A DNA stretch of 64,000 nucleotides from VXRJ01 sp965246995 (GTDB taxonomy: Bacteria > Acidobacteriota > Vicinamibacteria > Vicinamibacterales > UBA8438): the NCBI GenBank assembly GCA_965246995.1, contig OZ252008.1, positions 3,224,001 through 3,288,000 on the forward strand, read 5' to 3'. Below are positions 44,951 to 53,029 of this stretch, one piece after another. Each line of letters opens with the position of its first letter. The first letter of the stretch is position 1. A model generated the notes under the pieces. The model was not told where the DNA came from. It was given only the letters and a program-made list of their open reading frames with translations, and searched no databases. The translations under genes were made by a program, and so were the position numbers.

Positions 44951-45885
44951 GGCTGGCCTTCTGTGGTTGCCGTTGCGCCACCCAGGCCGTGCTGCCCGAG
45001 GAAGAGGTGGATCTTCTCGAAGATGGCGATGGTCTCGTCGCGGTTGAACCCGCCATGGCCACCACCCGGTACCGTGTGCAGTTCGTTCGACACGCCGGCG
45101 CCCGACAGCGCGTCGTGCAACCGGACCGCATGCTGATACGGCACGACCGGGTCGGCATCGCCATGGATCGTGAACACCGGCGGCAGCCCGGAACGGACGT
45201 AGTTGAACGGAGAGACCCGCTCGGCCACGTCCATCCGATCCGCCAGGCTTCCCGTCCAGCGAACCGCGTACGACCTCTCGTTCGCTCCCGCCAACAGGTC
45301 GCCGACGTCGGAAATGCCGTACCAGTTGATGATCGCCGCAACCTCCAGATCACCTCTCGGCTGACACTCCAGGTCGAGGCCGGACGACGAAGGAATCATG
45401 CCGGTGGTGAGGGCGAGGTGTCCCCCGGCCGAGTTGCCGGTGAGGACGATGCGGTCGGCGTCGAAGCCGTACTGCTCGGCGTTCGCCTTCACCCAGTGGA
45501 GCGCGCAGAGGCAATCCTCCACTGCGGCCGGCGCGCGCGAGATCCGGCCGAGCCGGTACTGCACGTTCACCACCGCCCAACCCATCTCCAGCCAGGGAAG
45601 GAGGCGCAACACGTTCCCTTCCTTGCTGCCGCCCACCCAGCCGCCGCCGTGGATGTACATCAGGACCGGCGCGGGTCCCGCGGCGTTGCGCGGCAGATAC
45701 AGATCGACCCGGTTCTCGAAGCCGTTCGCGACGTGGTACGTCACGTTCGGCACCACCCGGAACTCGTTCGAGACATGCGAAGCCCAGATCTCGGTCTGGT
45801 CGAGCTGGGCCTCTGCGCCGGACGGCGCCGCCGTCAGGGTAACGACGGCAAACAGGCACGCGAACGCGAAAGATCGACTGGTCAT
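44947..45885 (-). CDS. Secreted alpha/beta hydrolase (BD-FAE/carboxylesterase-like)
   Basis: The 312-residue protein has a signal peptide (1-26) and a complete alpha/beta-hydrolase fold: oxyanion loop YIHGGGWVGGSKEGN, nucleophile Ser in LTGNSAGGHLAL, Asp in HGDADPVVPYQ and His in VPGGGHGGFN. It resembles esterases of the BD-FAE/Aes group that act on small acyl esters. The 3' end overlaps the PDZ-hydrolase gene, so the pair is co-translated. It is divergent from the next hydrolase gene at 45980. Confidence 0.93.
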   Translation of the reverse strand: MTSRSFAFACLFAVVTLTAAPSGAEAQLDQTEIWASHVSNEFRVVPNVTYHVANGFENRVDLYLPRNAAGPAPVLMYIHGGGWVGGSKEGNVLRLLPWLEMGWAVVNVQYRLGRISRAPAAVEDCLCALHWVKANAEQYGFDADRIVLTGNSAGGHLALTTGMIPSSSGLDLECQPRGDLEVAAIINWYGISDVGDLLAGANERSYAVRWTGSLADRMDVAERVSPFNYVRSGLPPVFTIHGDADPVVPYQHAVRLHDALSGAGVSNELHTVPGGGHGGFNRDETIAIFEKIHLFLGQHGLGGATATTEGQP

Positions 45886-45979
45886 GGCCCTTCCCTTTCC
45901 TATGCGGACGGGTTATCCGCAAAGTATATATAACGGCCAGTTTCCTGCCCGGATATGATGGCCAATACCGGAGGCCCTC

Positions 45980-47908
45980 ATGAACAGACCGGCTTGCACA
46001 CTCTTCCTCGCGGCGGTCGTTGCCCTGTTCCCGGGGGCGAACGGGCTGGCCCAGATCACCGAATTCGATCTGGAGGTGGTCGAGTCGCCGGCGCTGGGAG
46101 GCCAGCGCTTCGGCGAAGTCGGCCAGTACGAACGGCTTCGCGGCATCGTGGCGGGCGAAGTCGACCCCGCGGATCCGCGGCACCACCACATCGTCAATCT
46201 CGATCGCGCACCCCGTAACGCAGCGGGGCGGGTCGCGTATCGCGCCACGGTGGAGATCCACCGGCCCGTCGACATGAGCCGGTGGAACCGCGCGATCCAC
46301 CACACGGTCTCGAACCGTGGCGGGGCGGGCGCGGGCGAGCCGGCGTTGCTGGAACGCGGATTCGCGTTCGTCCGGGTGGGATGGCAGGGCGACCTGACGC
46401 CGACCGACACGAACATCGTCGCGTACCTGCCGGTCGGGACGAACCCGGACGGCGCCCCCATCGTCGGCCCCGCCCTCGAGGAGTTCATCTTCAACGATGC
46501 GGAGCCCCGGTCGCGCGGTCGGCTGACCTATCCGGCGGATTCGGTCGACCCCCAGGGAGGGATTCTGTCGGTCAGAGCGACCCAGACGGGTAAGCGGGAG
46601 GCGCCGGCGGACCTGGAGTGGCGCTTGGTCAGCGACCGGGAAATCGAAATCACCCGTCCGGCCGGCTTCGACGGCGGGGCAATCTACGAGTTCATCTACG
46701 AAGCGAAAGACCCGATTGTGCTCGGGCTCGGCTTCGCCGCGATGCGGGACGCCATCTCGTTCCTCCGGTACGAGGCGGCCGATGCCAGCGGCAACCCGAA
46801 CCCGCTCGCCGCCGCGGCCGGCCTCGCCACCACCGCCCTCTCGCTCGGGATCTCCCAGAGTGGTCGGATGTTGCGGGACTTCCTCTATCAGGGCTTCAAC
46901 GAGGACGTCGCCGGGCGGATCGTGTTCGACGGCATCCATCCGAACATCGCCGGATCGCGCAAGACGTTCACCAACTACCAGTTCGGTCAACCGGGCCGCT
47001 GGCAGAAGCAACACGAAGACCACGTGTACCCGGGCGATCAGTTTCCGTTCACGTACGCCACGCTTACCGATCCGATCAGCGGCCGGACCGACGGACTCCA
47101 GGAACGGTGCCGCGCCTCGAACACCTGTCCGAAGATCGTGCACAGCGACGGCGAGGCGGAGTTATGGCAGGCGCGGGCGTCCCTGGTGGTCACCGACCCG
47201 AAAGGCGGACACATCGAGTTGCCGGACAACGTCCGCGTCTACCTGCTGTCCGGCACTCAGCACGGGGGTGGACCGGGTGTCCACACGCGGACGCCAAGCC
47301 ACGGCATGTGCCAGAACCTGAGCAACCCGCTTGCCCTCGCGCCGAGCCGGACCGCGTTGGACATCGCACTGTACGAGTGGGTGTCCAAGGGGGTCGAACC
47401 CCCATCCAGCCAGTTCCCGACCGTCGCCGGCGGCGGGCTCGTCCCGGCGGCCGACCTCGACTTTCCTGACATTCCCGGCGTGACGTACTCCGGGTCCTAC
47501 AATCCACTGCGGCTGGCGGACCACCGCTCGCTGCCCCCGATGTACGGCGACGCCTACCCGGTGTTCGTCGCACGCGTCGACGCGGACGGCAATATGGTCG
47601 ACGGCGTCCGGCACCCCAATCTGGCCGCGCCCATCGGGACGTTCACCGGCTGGAACCTCCGCCGCAGCGGCTTCGCGGAAGGGGCGCAGTGCGCCGGAAC
47701 CGGCTCGTACATCCCGTTCGGAGCGAGCGAGGCCGATCGCCAGGCGGCTGCCGATCCGCGTCCGTCGCTCGAAGCGCGGTACGCCGACCATGAAGTCTAC
47801 GTTCGCGCGGTCTCCGAAGCGGCCGACGCGCTCGTGGAGCGCCGGCTCCTGCTTCCGGGTGACGCGGACGTCATCGTCGATCGGGCGCGTGCCGCGGGAA
47901 GCAACTAG
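45980..47908 (+). CDS. Secreted alpha/beta hydrolase-domain protein (Abhydrolase_10 type)
   Basis: The 642-residue protein has a signal peptide (1-24, GLAQ). Family features include NRGGAGAGEPALLERGFAFV early and the nucleophile segment SLGISQSGRMLRDFLYQGFN (Ser in GISQS). Late conserved blocks are LLSGTQHGGGPGVHTRTPSH and SLEARYADHEVYVRAVSEAA. This large hydrolase type is frequent in Acidobacteriota and Proteobacteria; substrate not known. The stop lies in a 12-bp tandem duplication (see the findings). Confidence 0.9.
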   Translation: MNRPACTLFLAAVVALFPGANGLAQITEFDLEVVESPALGGQRFGEVGQYERLRGIVAGEVDPADPRHHHIVNLDRAPRNAAGRVAYRATVEIHRPVDMSRWNRAIHHTVSNRGGAGAGEPALLERGFAFVRVGWQGDLTPTDTNIVAYLPVGTNPDGAPIVGPALEEFIFNDAEPRSRGRLTYPADSVDPQGGILSVRATQTGKREAPADLEWRLVSDREIEITRPAGFDGGAIYEFIYEAKDPIVLGLGFAAMRDAISFLRYEAADASGNPNPLAAAAGLATTALSLGISQSGRMLRDFLYQGFNEDVAGRIVFDGIHPNIAGSRKTFTNYQFGQPGRWQKQHEDHVYPGDQFPFTYATLTDPISGRTDGLQERCRASNTCPKIVHSDGEAELWQARASLVVTDPKGGHIELPDNVRVYLLSGTQHGGGPGVHTRTPSHGMCQNLSNPLALAPSRTALDIALYEWVSKGVEPPSSQFPTVAGGGLVPAADLDFPDIPGVTYSGSYNPLRLADHRSLPPMYGDAYPVFVARVDADGNMVDGVRHPNLAAPIGTFTGWNLRRSGFAEGAQCAGTGSYIPFGASEADRQAAADPRPSLEARYADHEVYVRAVSEAADALVERRLLLPGDADVIVDRARAAGSN

Positions 47909-47917
47909 GGAAGCAAC

Positions 47918-48679
47918 TTAGAAATCGACCGCGATACCGACCTGCAACCCGAACAGGCTGGCCGGTGACCGTGACGGCTCAAACGTCACACCGGTCCCGT
48001 CGCGCTGCAGATCTCCCCGCGCCAGGTAGTCGACTTCACCACTGGTGAGATACCGGAGCCCGATGTCGAGACCGAGTCGGCCTCGCGGTCCCGACAGGAG
48101 CTCGATCGTGACACCGCCTCCCGCGCCGAGGCTCGGCGCGAAATCACCGAGATGGGTGGTCCCGGCGCCGCTCTCGTAGCCAAGATCGATCGACGTTCGC
48201 GTGTACACGTAGCTGAACCCGAGGAGCCCTTCCGCGTACGGCCTGACCCGACCGCCGGACGGACGGACACGCACAATCGCATGGGTCCGAATGAGGTTGT
48301 TCCTGGTGTCAACGTCACTGAGCACCTCGGGGACGGACGGCAACAGAGGCACGCGGCGAGTTTCCGTGCCGTAAAGCAGGTAGTCGAAGGCAACGCCTAC
48401 GAAGAAGGGAGTCTGGCCGAGCCGGGACATCAAGTCGACGCCAGCCCCTGGGCTAGCGCCGACCCTGTCGCCGAAAGTGCCGACTGGCACCCCGGTCAGG
48501 AACTTCGGACCGAACTCGAAACGCAGCAGCCCGGTGGCGGGGGCAGCCGGCGTCTCGGCGCGGCCAGCCTGGGGAGGAGGCGGATCGGACTCGGCGGAAG
48601 GGGTCGCCAACGGCTGGGCAGCCGCCACCCCGCCCGCGAGAAGCGACCATCCAACGAGGGCCGCAATAATCTGTGCCAT
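47918..48679 (-). CDS. Outer-membrane beta-barrel protein
   Basis: The start is ATG 48679, preceded by GGGGTGGGAC; the 253-residue product has a signal peptide (1-21, GVAAAQ). A Pro-rich linker precedes eight or so amphipathic strands (LLRFEFGPKFLTGVPVGTFG; LGLDIGLRYLTSGEVDYLAR), ending VGIAVDF with terminal Phe. It resembles OmpW/OprG-sized small barrels; no specific function. A perfect hairpin lies in its 5' leader at 48701-48729. Confidence 0.85.
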   Translation of the reverse strand: MAQIIAALVGWSLLAGGVAAAQPLATPSAESDPPPPQAGRAETPAAPATGLLRFEFGPKFLTGVPVGTFGDRVGASPGAGVDLMSRLGQTPFFVGVAFDYLLYGTETRRVPLLPSVPEVLSDVDTRNNLIRTHAIVRVRPSGGRVRPYAEGLLGFSYVYTRTSIDLGYESGAGTTHLGDFAPSLGAGGGVTIELLSGPRGRLGLDIGLRYLTSGEVDYLARGDLQRDGTGVTFEPSRSPASLFGLQVGIAVDF

Positions 48680-48700
48680 GTCCCACCCCGCTTCGCGTCC

Positions 48701-48729
48701 AGGAGCCCGTGGCGAAACCACGGGCTCCT
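48701..48729. repeat. 12-bp stem hairpin, remnant resembling the MITE ends
   Basis: AGGAGCCCGTGG at 48701-48712, loop CGAAA, then the exact complement at 48718-48729. The stem equals the outer part of the terminal repeat of the MITE at 15253-15428 (GAGCCCGTGG plus flanking CTAG-like AG), but the middle is gone and no CTAG target pair is present. It may be a deletion derivative of that MITE or a convergent hairpin in the mRNA leader of the barrel gene. It is not followed by a T-run, so a terminator is unlikely. Confidence 0.6.
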
Positions 48730-48853
48730 CGGCAGGCTCCTACCATTGTCCTCCGGTGGAATCCCCTTTCGCAACCAGGTTCCGCGCGGCCGGCGCGATC
48801 TATGATCATAAGTTCCGTGGGTCCACCCACTTCGCCGTGCGGGGAGGCGAATC

Positions 48854-50680
48854 ATTCCTGAAATCCGTCTGACGCTCCGGGTCCCAGGCTGGCTCTACCG
48901 AGGGCCTCTTCCTGCTGGCGCGTATATCGCGGCGGGGTTCGTCGGCCTGAACCTGTTGCTGTTTGTCCCCCTCTATCTGCTCTATGCCCAGGAAAACAAC
49001 TTTTGGCCGTTCTTTCCCCTGGGACATCCTCGGGGGGATTACGACTGGGGATGGCCCGGAATCGGACGCAGCCTGTACGAGTACGTCATGCAGCTGTTCG
49101 TCCGACGCCACAACTGGGACATCTTTCGAGTCAGCGCGGACTGGATCTTCATCGTCTCCTCGCTGATTCTGGCCAGCCGACTCGTTCCCGGGTGGCGGAC
49201 GGCGGCGGTGCGGCTTGCCGGGCTCGCGTACGCCGCACTGCTGGTGTTCATGGCATACAGCGGCTTCGTCCACTACGTGTTCGACCGGCCAGGCACGCTT
49301 CTCGATGACGTGCTCATGCTCGAGAGCGCGTGGATTCTCGTGCGCGACACCTGGGGATGGATGGACGTCCTGTCCACCCTGGTCCTGCTGGCCGCGGTCG
49401 CCGGGCTTGGCGTGCTCGCGAACCGCTATCTCCAGGCCGCCTGGCGCTGGGGCAGCGGTTTCGAGCCCCGACGCCTGGCGGCAGGGTGGCTGCTCCTCAA
49501 CGCGTACTGTCTTCTGTCGCTCTCGTGGTTCGGCGTCCTACGCGACGATCCGGTCATTCAGTTGCAGACGAAGCATCTGTACTACAACTGGCAACGGTCG
49601 CAGGACGTGCTGGCGACGGTCGAGGCGCTGCGCGGTTCCGTGGTAGACGATGCGGTCCGGCTCGATCAGACGGAGCCCCAACGCCGGCCGGACATCTATC
49701 TGTTCTCGGTCGAGTCGTATGGCGCGACGCTGTGGGCCGACGAGGACTACCGCGCCGCCCGAGAGGGGCTGATGCGCCGGGTCCAGAGCGAACTGGACGC
49801 ACTCGGCCTACCGATCTTCACGCGCTTCGCGACTTCGCCGGTGTATGGCGGCGGATCCTGGATGAGCACCGCGTCGGCGCTGAGCGGGATACGGATCGGC
49901 AACCACTCCACGTACTGGGCGTGGAAGCGCATGTCCGACCGATATCCGCACCTGATTGCCTACCTCAAGCGCCACGGCTACTACACGCTGTCGGTTCAGC
50001 CCGGCGCGACGTGGACAGAGGATCTGTACGGCTACGACGAAGTCATCATCCGGGAGGATTTCTCCTACGACGGTCTCGCCTACGGCTTCGGTCACGTCCC
50101 CGATCAGTGGGCTCTCGAATACGCGTTCACGAACCACTGGAGCCGGCATCCCCCTCCCCGCCTGTTTCACTTCTCGGCCGTCTCCACGCACTATGCCTGG
50201 GACCCGCCGCCCCGCATTGCCGAAGACATCGCGGAACTGGAGAAGCCGCAACCTTCCTTTCTTGAGACCCGGCCGGACTATGTCGAACTCGCGCTGTCGG
50301 TTCCCCAGGGTCAGAAACGCGACTTCTTCGTTACCGTTGCCTACGAGTGGGAACTGTTGCTCGATGTGTTCCGGAATCGGATCGAACCCGGATTCATCGC
50401 GCTCGTGTTCGGCGATCACCAACCGCCATTCATCACCGACGGGCAGGGTGACAACGATGTTGCCCTGCATGTCGTGACCGACATCCCGGCGTTGCCGGAA
50501 CCGCTGGCGGCGACGGGCTTCGCGGCGGGCGGAGACATTCAGTGGTCACCCGCCCCGGCGACGGAATTCCGGGTGGAGGCGATCTATCCCTTCCTGCTGA
50601 GTCTGCTGTCGGCGGAAGCCGGCGATCACCTGCAATACAGTCCTACCGGCATCGAGATCCCGGAACTGCCGATGTGGTGA
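48854..50680 (+). CDS. Membrane alkaline-phosphatase-superfamily (LTA synthase-like) enzyme, non-canonical start
   Basis: The frame is open from 48812 but contains no ATG, GTG or TTG before 48956, which would cut the first membrane helix. GGGGAGG at 48841-48847 is six bases before ATT 48854, which gives MPEIRLTLRVPG and a 608-residue protein. Five or so transmembrane segments (residues 20-200) precede an extracytoplasmic phosphatase/sulfatase-fold domain: RRPDIYLFSVESYGATL, TSPVYGGGSWMSTASALSG and LVFGDHQPPFITDG. It resembles phosphoglycerol or phosphoethanolamine transferases. CTG 48869 is the alternative start. Confidence 0.8.
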   Translation: MPEIRLTLRVPGWLYRGPLPAGAYIAAGFVGLNLLLFVPLYLLYAQENNFWPFFPLGHPRGDYDWGWPGIGRSLYEYVMQLFVRRHNWDIFRVSADWIFIVSSLILASRLVPGWRTAAVRLAGLAYAALLVFMAYSGFVHYVFDRPGTLLDDVLMLESAWILVRDTWGWMDVLSTLVLLAAVAGLGVLANRYLQAAWRWGSGFEPRRLAAGWLLLNAYCLLSLSWFGVLRDDPVIQLQTKHLYYNWQRSQDVLATVEALRGSVVDDAVRLDQTEPQRRPDIYLFSVESYGATLWADEDYRAAREGLMRRVQSELDALGLPIFTRFATSPVYGGGSWMSTASALSGIRIGNHSTYWAWKRMSDRYPHLIAYLKRHGYYTLSVQPGATWTEDLYGYDEVIIREDFSYDGLAYGFGHVPDQWALEYAFTNHWSRHPPPRLFHFSAVSTHYAWDPPPRIAEDIAELEKPQPSFLETRPDYVELALSVPQGQKRDFFVTVAYEWELLLDVFRNRIEPGFIALVFGDHQPPFITDGQGDNDVALHVVTDIPALPEPLAATGFAAGGDIQWSPAPATEFRVEAIYPFLLSLLSAEAGDHLQYSPTGIEIPELPMW

Positions 50681-50695
50681 CGCGTCTCCGGGCCG

Positions 50696-50866
50696 TCAGC
50701 GCTGCGACGAATCGAGAATGTCCGCCGGTGATCGGTCCGGCGACTCGAACGGGTCGACCACTCGAAGTGAGCCGAAGACGTGGCCGTGCTGCATGTCCTC
50801 GCTCAGGAGCACGCGACACTCGCACGATTGGGCGGCAGCGACGATCGTCTGGTGAACGAGCGACCG
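50696..50866 (-). pseudogene. 3' remnant of a PIN-domain toxin gene
   Basis: The minus-strand frame reads SLVHQTIVAAAQSCECRVLL, SEDMQHGHVFGSLRVVDPFE and stops at 50696. This is the characteristic C-terminal end of a PIN toxin (xxALIVAAA, LLSEDMQHG, IxNPF). The N-terminal 80 residues and a partner antitoxin are missing; an in-frame stop lies just before residue 1. The gene has decayed between two intact genes. Confidence 0.75.
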
Positions 50867-51862
50867 TCAGCGGCCTGACGATTCCTCCAGGCGCGAGCCG
50901 CGAAGCAGGAGCTCCACATCGCGGTTCCCCTCGTGGCAGGCGTACTCGAACATCACGTAGTCCGGGTCCCGCGTCAGCGGCATGGAGACGGTCCACGGAC
51001 GGTCGTACACCTCGGGGTCCTCAACCGTCACCTCCCAGAGCAGCTCGTCCTCGGATATCCGGGTGAAGCGTTCGACGATGCGAAGGGCTTCGCTGACCGG
51101 TATCCCCTTGATGCGACCGGCGCCGCCGCTCGACGCGATCATGCCCCGGTCGTTGAAGTGGGTCGTCTCCACGACCAGTGTGTCGCCCTCCCAGCGCCCG
51201 CGGGCGTCACCCATCCACAGGCGAACCCCGTCGTCGATGTGCGGCCGACCATCGATGGGAATAACCCGTACGTCGTGGATCATCTCGTAGTGGATGACGA
51301 CCGCCCCCGGCGTCTGGAGGAAGCGATAGGCGTTGTTGTACCCGGCCGGAAACATCGATCCGGGCACGCCGCGCGTGAGGCAGCGGTCCCACACGCTCAT
51401 GTGACGGGTGTCGTCGCTCTCGTGCGCGCGGTTGTCGTCCCGGTCCGCCTCGGCCCACGGTTTTACCGGCACGCGGCCATCCGGCGGATCGACAACCAGG
51501 GAGGTCTGCCGCGTGGAGAGCAGTTCCGTCCCGGCGTCCAGCGACCGGTTGACGTACCCGAGGCTGGCCTCGCGATCGGCGGCGGTCAGACTCGCGAAGT
51601 GGGCGCCCTCTTCTTCCGTGAAGAACGCCCGGCCGGCGGCCGACTCGGGCACGCGGACGCCGGAATAGGAGAAGTTGGCGCCGCGCTCGAACGGGGTGAT
51701 GGTCGGGTTCGTCCAGATGCCCTCGAGGTCAGGCCGTCCGTCCGGGGTGCGCGATACCTTCCACGGTTCCCCGTCAGCGTCCTGACCGGCCGCGATTCCC
51801 CCCGCCAGGGCCGCCCCCGCCGCGCCAATCGCCGTCGCCGCTAGCCAATATCGAGTGACCAT
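50867..51862 (-). CDS. Secreted protein of an unnamed acidobacterial family
   Basis: ATG 51862 or 51865 follows GAGGAGG and gives 331 residues with a signal peptide (LAATAIGAAGAALAGGIAAG). The opening PWKVSRTPDGRPDLEGIWTN and the middle block HYEMIHDVRVIPIDGRPHID are shared by many secreted proteins of Acidobacteriota, often several per genome. The family has no described function and no obvious catalytic residue set. It is divergent from the TonB receptor fragment at 52070. Confidence 0.75.
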   Translation of the reverse strand: MVTRYWLAATAIGAAGAALAGGIAAGQDADGEPWKVSRTPDGRPDLEGIWTNPTITPFERGANFSYSGVRVPESAAGRAFFTEEEGAHFASLTAADREASLGYVNRSLDAGTELLSTRQTSLVVDPPDGRVPVKPWAEADRDDNRAHESDDTRHMSVWDRCLTRGVPGSMFPAGYNNAYRFLQTPGAVVIHYEMIHDVRVIPIDGRPHIDDGVRLWMGDARGRWEGDTLVVETTHFNDRGMIASSGGAGRIKGIPVSEALRIVERFTRISEDELLWEVTVEDPEVYDRPWTVSMPLTRDPDYVMFEYACHEGNRDVELLLRGSRLEESSGR

Positions 51863-52069
51863 CATGCCTCCTCGCGAACGCGAAGCGCCCCGACACCCGC
51901 CAGACCCTTTTGAGTGAGCATGCCTGCCTGAGGAGCGAACGTCAAGAGTGCACACCGGCGTAGCCGTGCACGCAAGAAAACGGGCTTGAATCCCACAGAA
52001 AAGTGGGGCTAGTGTCCACTCAATAGTAGTTCGGATCGCCTCAGGTTGAGGTCAACAGGGGGGTAACGC

Positions 52070-52855
52070 ATGCAGATCAATAAGTCTCCGCGCTGGGTGG
52101 CTATTGTCTTCCTTCTGAGCCTCGTTCTGGCTCCTTCACTCGTCCTGGCACAGGACGAGGCCGGCATCGCGGGCAGCGTCGAGGACGACACCGGCGGCAT
52201 CCTGCCCGGTGTGACGGTCGAGGCGCGCAGCCCGGTGCTGATCGAACAGATGCGCACGGTGTTCACGGACGGCGCCGGGAACTACCGCTTCATCAGTCTG
52301 CCGTCCGGCACGTACTCGGTGACCTTTACGCTCCCCGGCTTCGGCGTCGTGGTGCGCGAGGGCGTTGTCCTGCAGGGCGCGTTCGTGGCCGACGTCGACG
52401 CCTCCCTGGAGGTCGGCGGCGTCGAGGAGACGATAACCGTGGCGGGGGAAGCTCCGCTCGTCGACGTCACAACGACGCGGCAGCAGTCGGTGATGCCGGC
52501 TGAGCGCATAAACGTGCTGCCGGGGGCGGCGGGCCTCACCAGCGCCGCCGCCTACGTGCCGGGGGCGGTCCTCGGCGGCGGTCGCAACAACCTGCCGAGC
52601 CTGCACGGGTCGGACCCGCTGGACGGCCAGCCCGCCATCGACGGCATCAAGACCGGAGGGCAGCTCCAGGGGCGGAACGAGTGGGGGGCCGGCGTCGGGG
52701 GCGTCACGAACGAGGCGATGGTCACCGAAGTCGTCTTCGACGTTGGCTCGCAGTCGGCCGAGTTCGCCCAGAGCGGAGTGCGGACCAACATAGTGCCGAA
52801 GGCAGGCGGCAACACGTTCGCCTACAACCTCTTCCTCAGCGGCACGACATCGAGA
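52070..52855 (+). pseudogene. 5' part of an Oar-type TonB-dependent receptor, truncated
   Basis: ATG 52070 begins a signal peptide (1-28). A carboxypeptidase-regulatory domain follows (GIAGSVEDDTGGILPGVTVE; GNYRFISLPSGTYSVTFTLP), then the receptor plug (LEVGGVEETITVAGEAPLVD; LHGSDPLDGQPAIDGIKTGG). The normal protein has roughly 900-1100 residues; this frame stops at 52909 after 279 residues. From about 52855 the frame reads the complement of another gene (RFQVGHRRAFDI), so the barrel is absent. Confidence 0.85.
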
Positions 52856-53020
52856 TTCCAGGTCGGTCACCGGCGCGCCTTCGATATCAGTGACCGTCAT
52901 GAACAGTGACTGGTCCTGAGCCGACGCCACCTGGACCCCACCCCACGGCGCCCCGCTCACGACAAGGCTGACCGCAAGTGCTGATTCGACGAGGAGCCGA
53001 CGAGGCATCCCGGCGGTCAT
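52855..53020 (-). pseudogene. 5' part of a secreted VWFA-type protein gene, truncated
   Basis: The minus-strand frame starts at ATG 53020 (53008 is possible) with a signal peptide (SALAVSLVVSGAPWGGVQVA). It continues SLFMTVTDIEGAPVTDLE, the usual opening of acidobacterial VWFA-related domain proteins. At about 52855 it meets the reverse complement of the receptor gene, so only about 55 genuine codons remain. The gene is head-to-head with the receptor 3' loss, sharing one breakpoint. Confidence 0.7.
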
Positions 53021-53029
53021 GTCACCATC

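Noticed and set aside
48701..48729. Hairpin as a Rho-independent terminator
   Set aside because: No T-run follows on either strand, and it sits in a gene leader, not after a gene.
51992..52007. CCCAC-GTGGG stem upstream of the receptor fragment
   Set aside because: The stem is only five pairs with a six-base loop and no T-run; too short to support a call.
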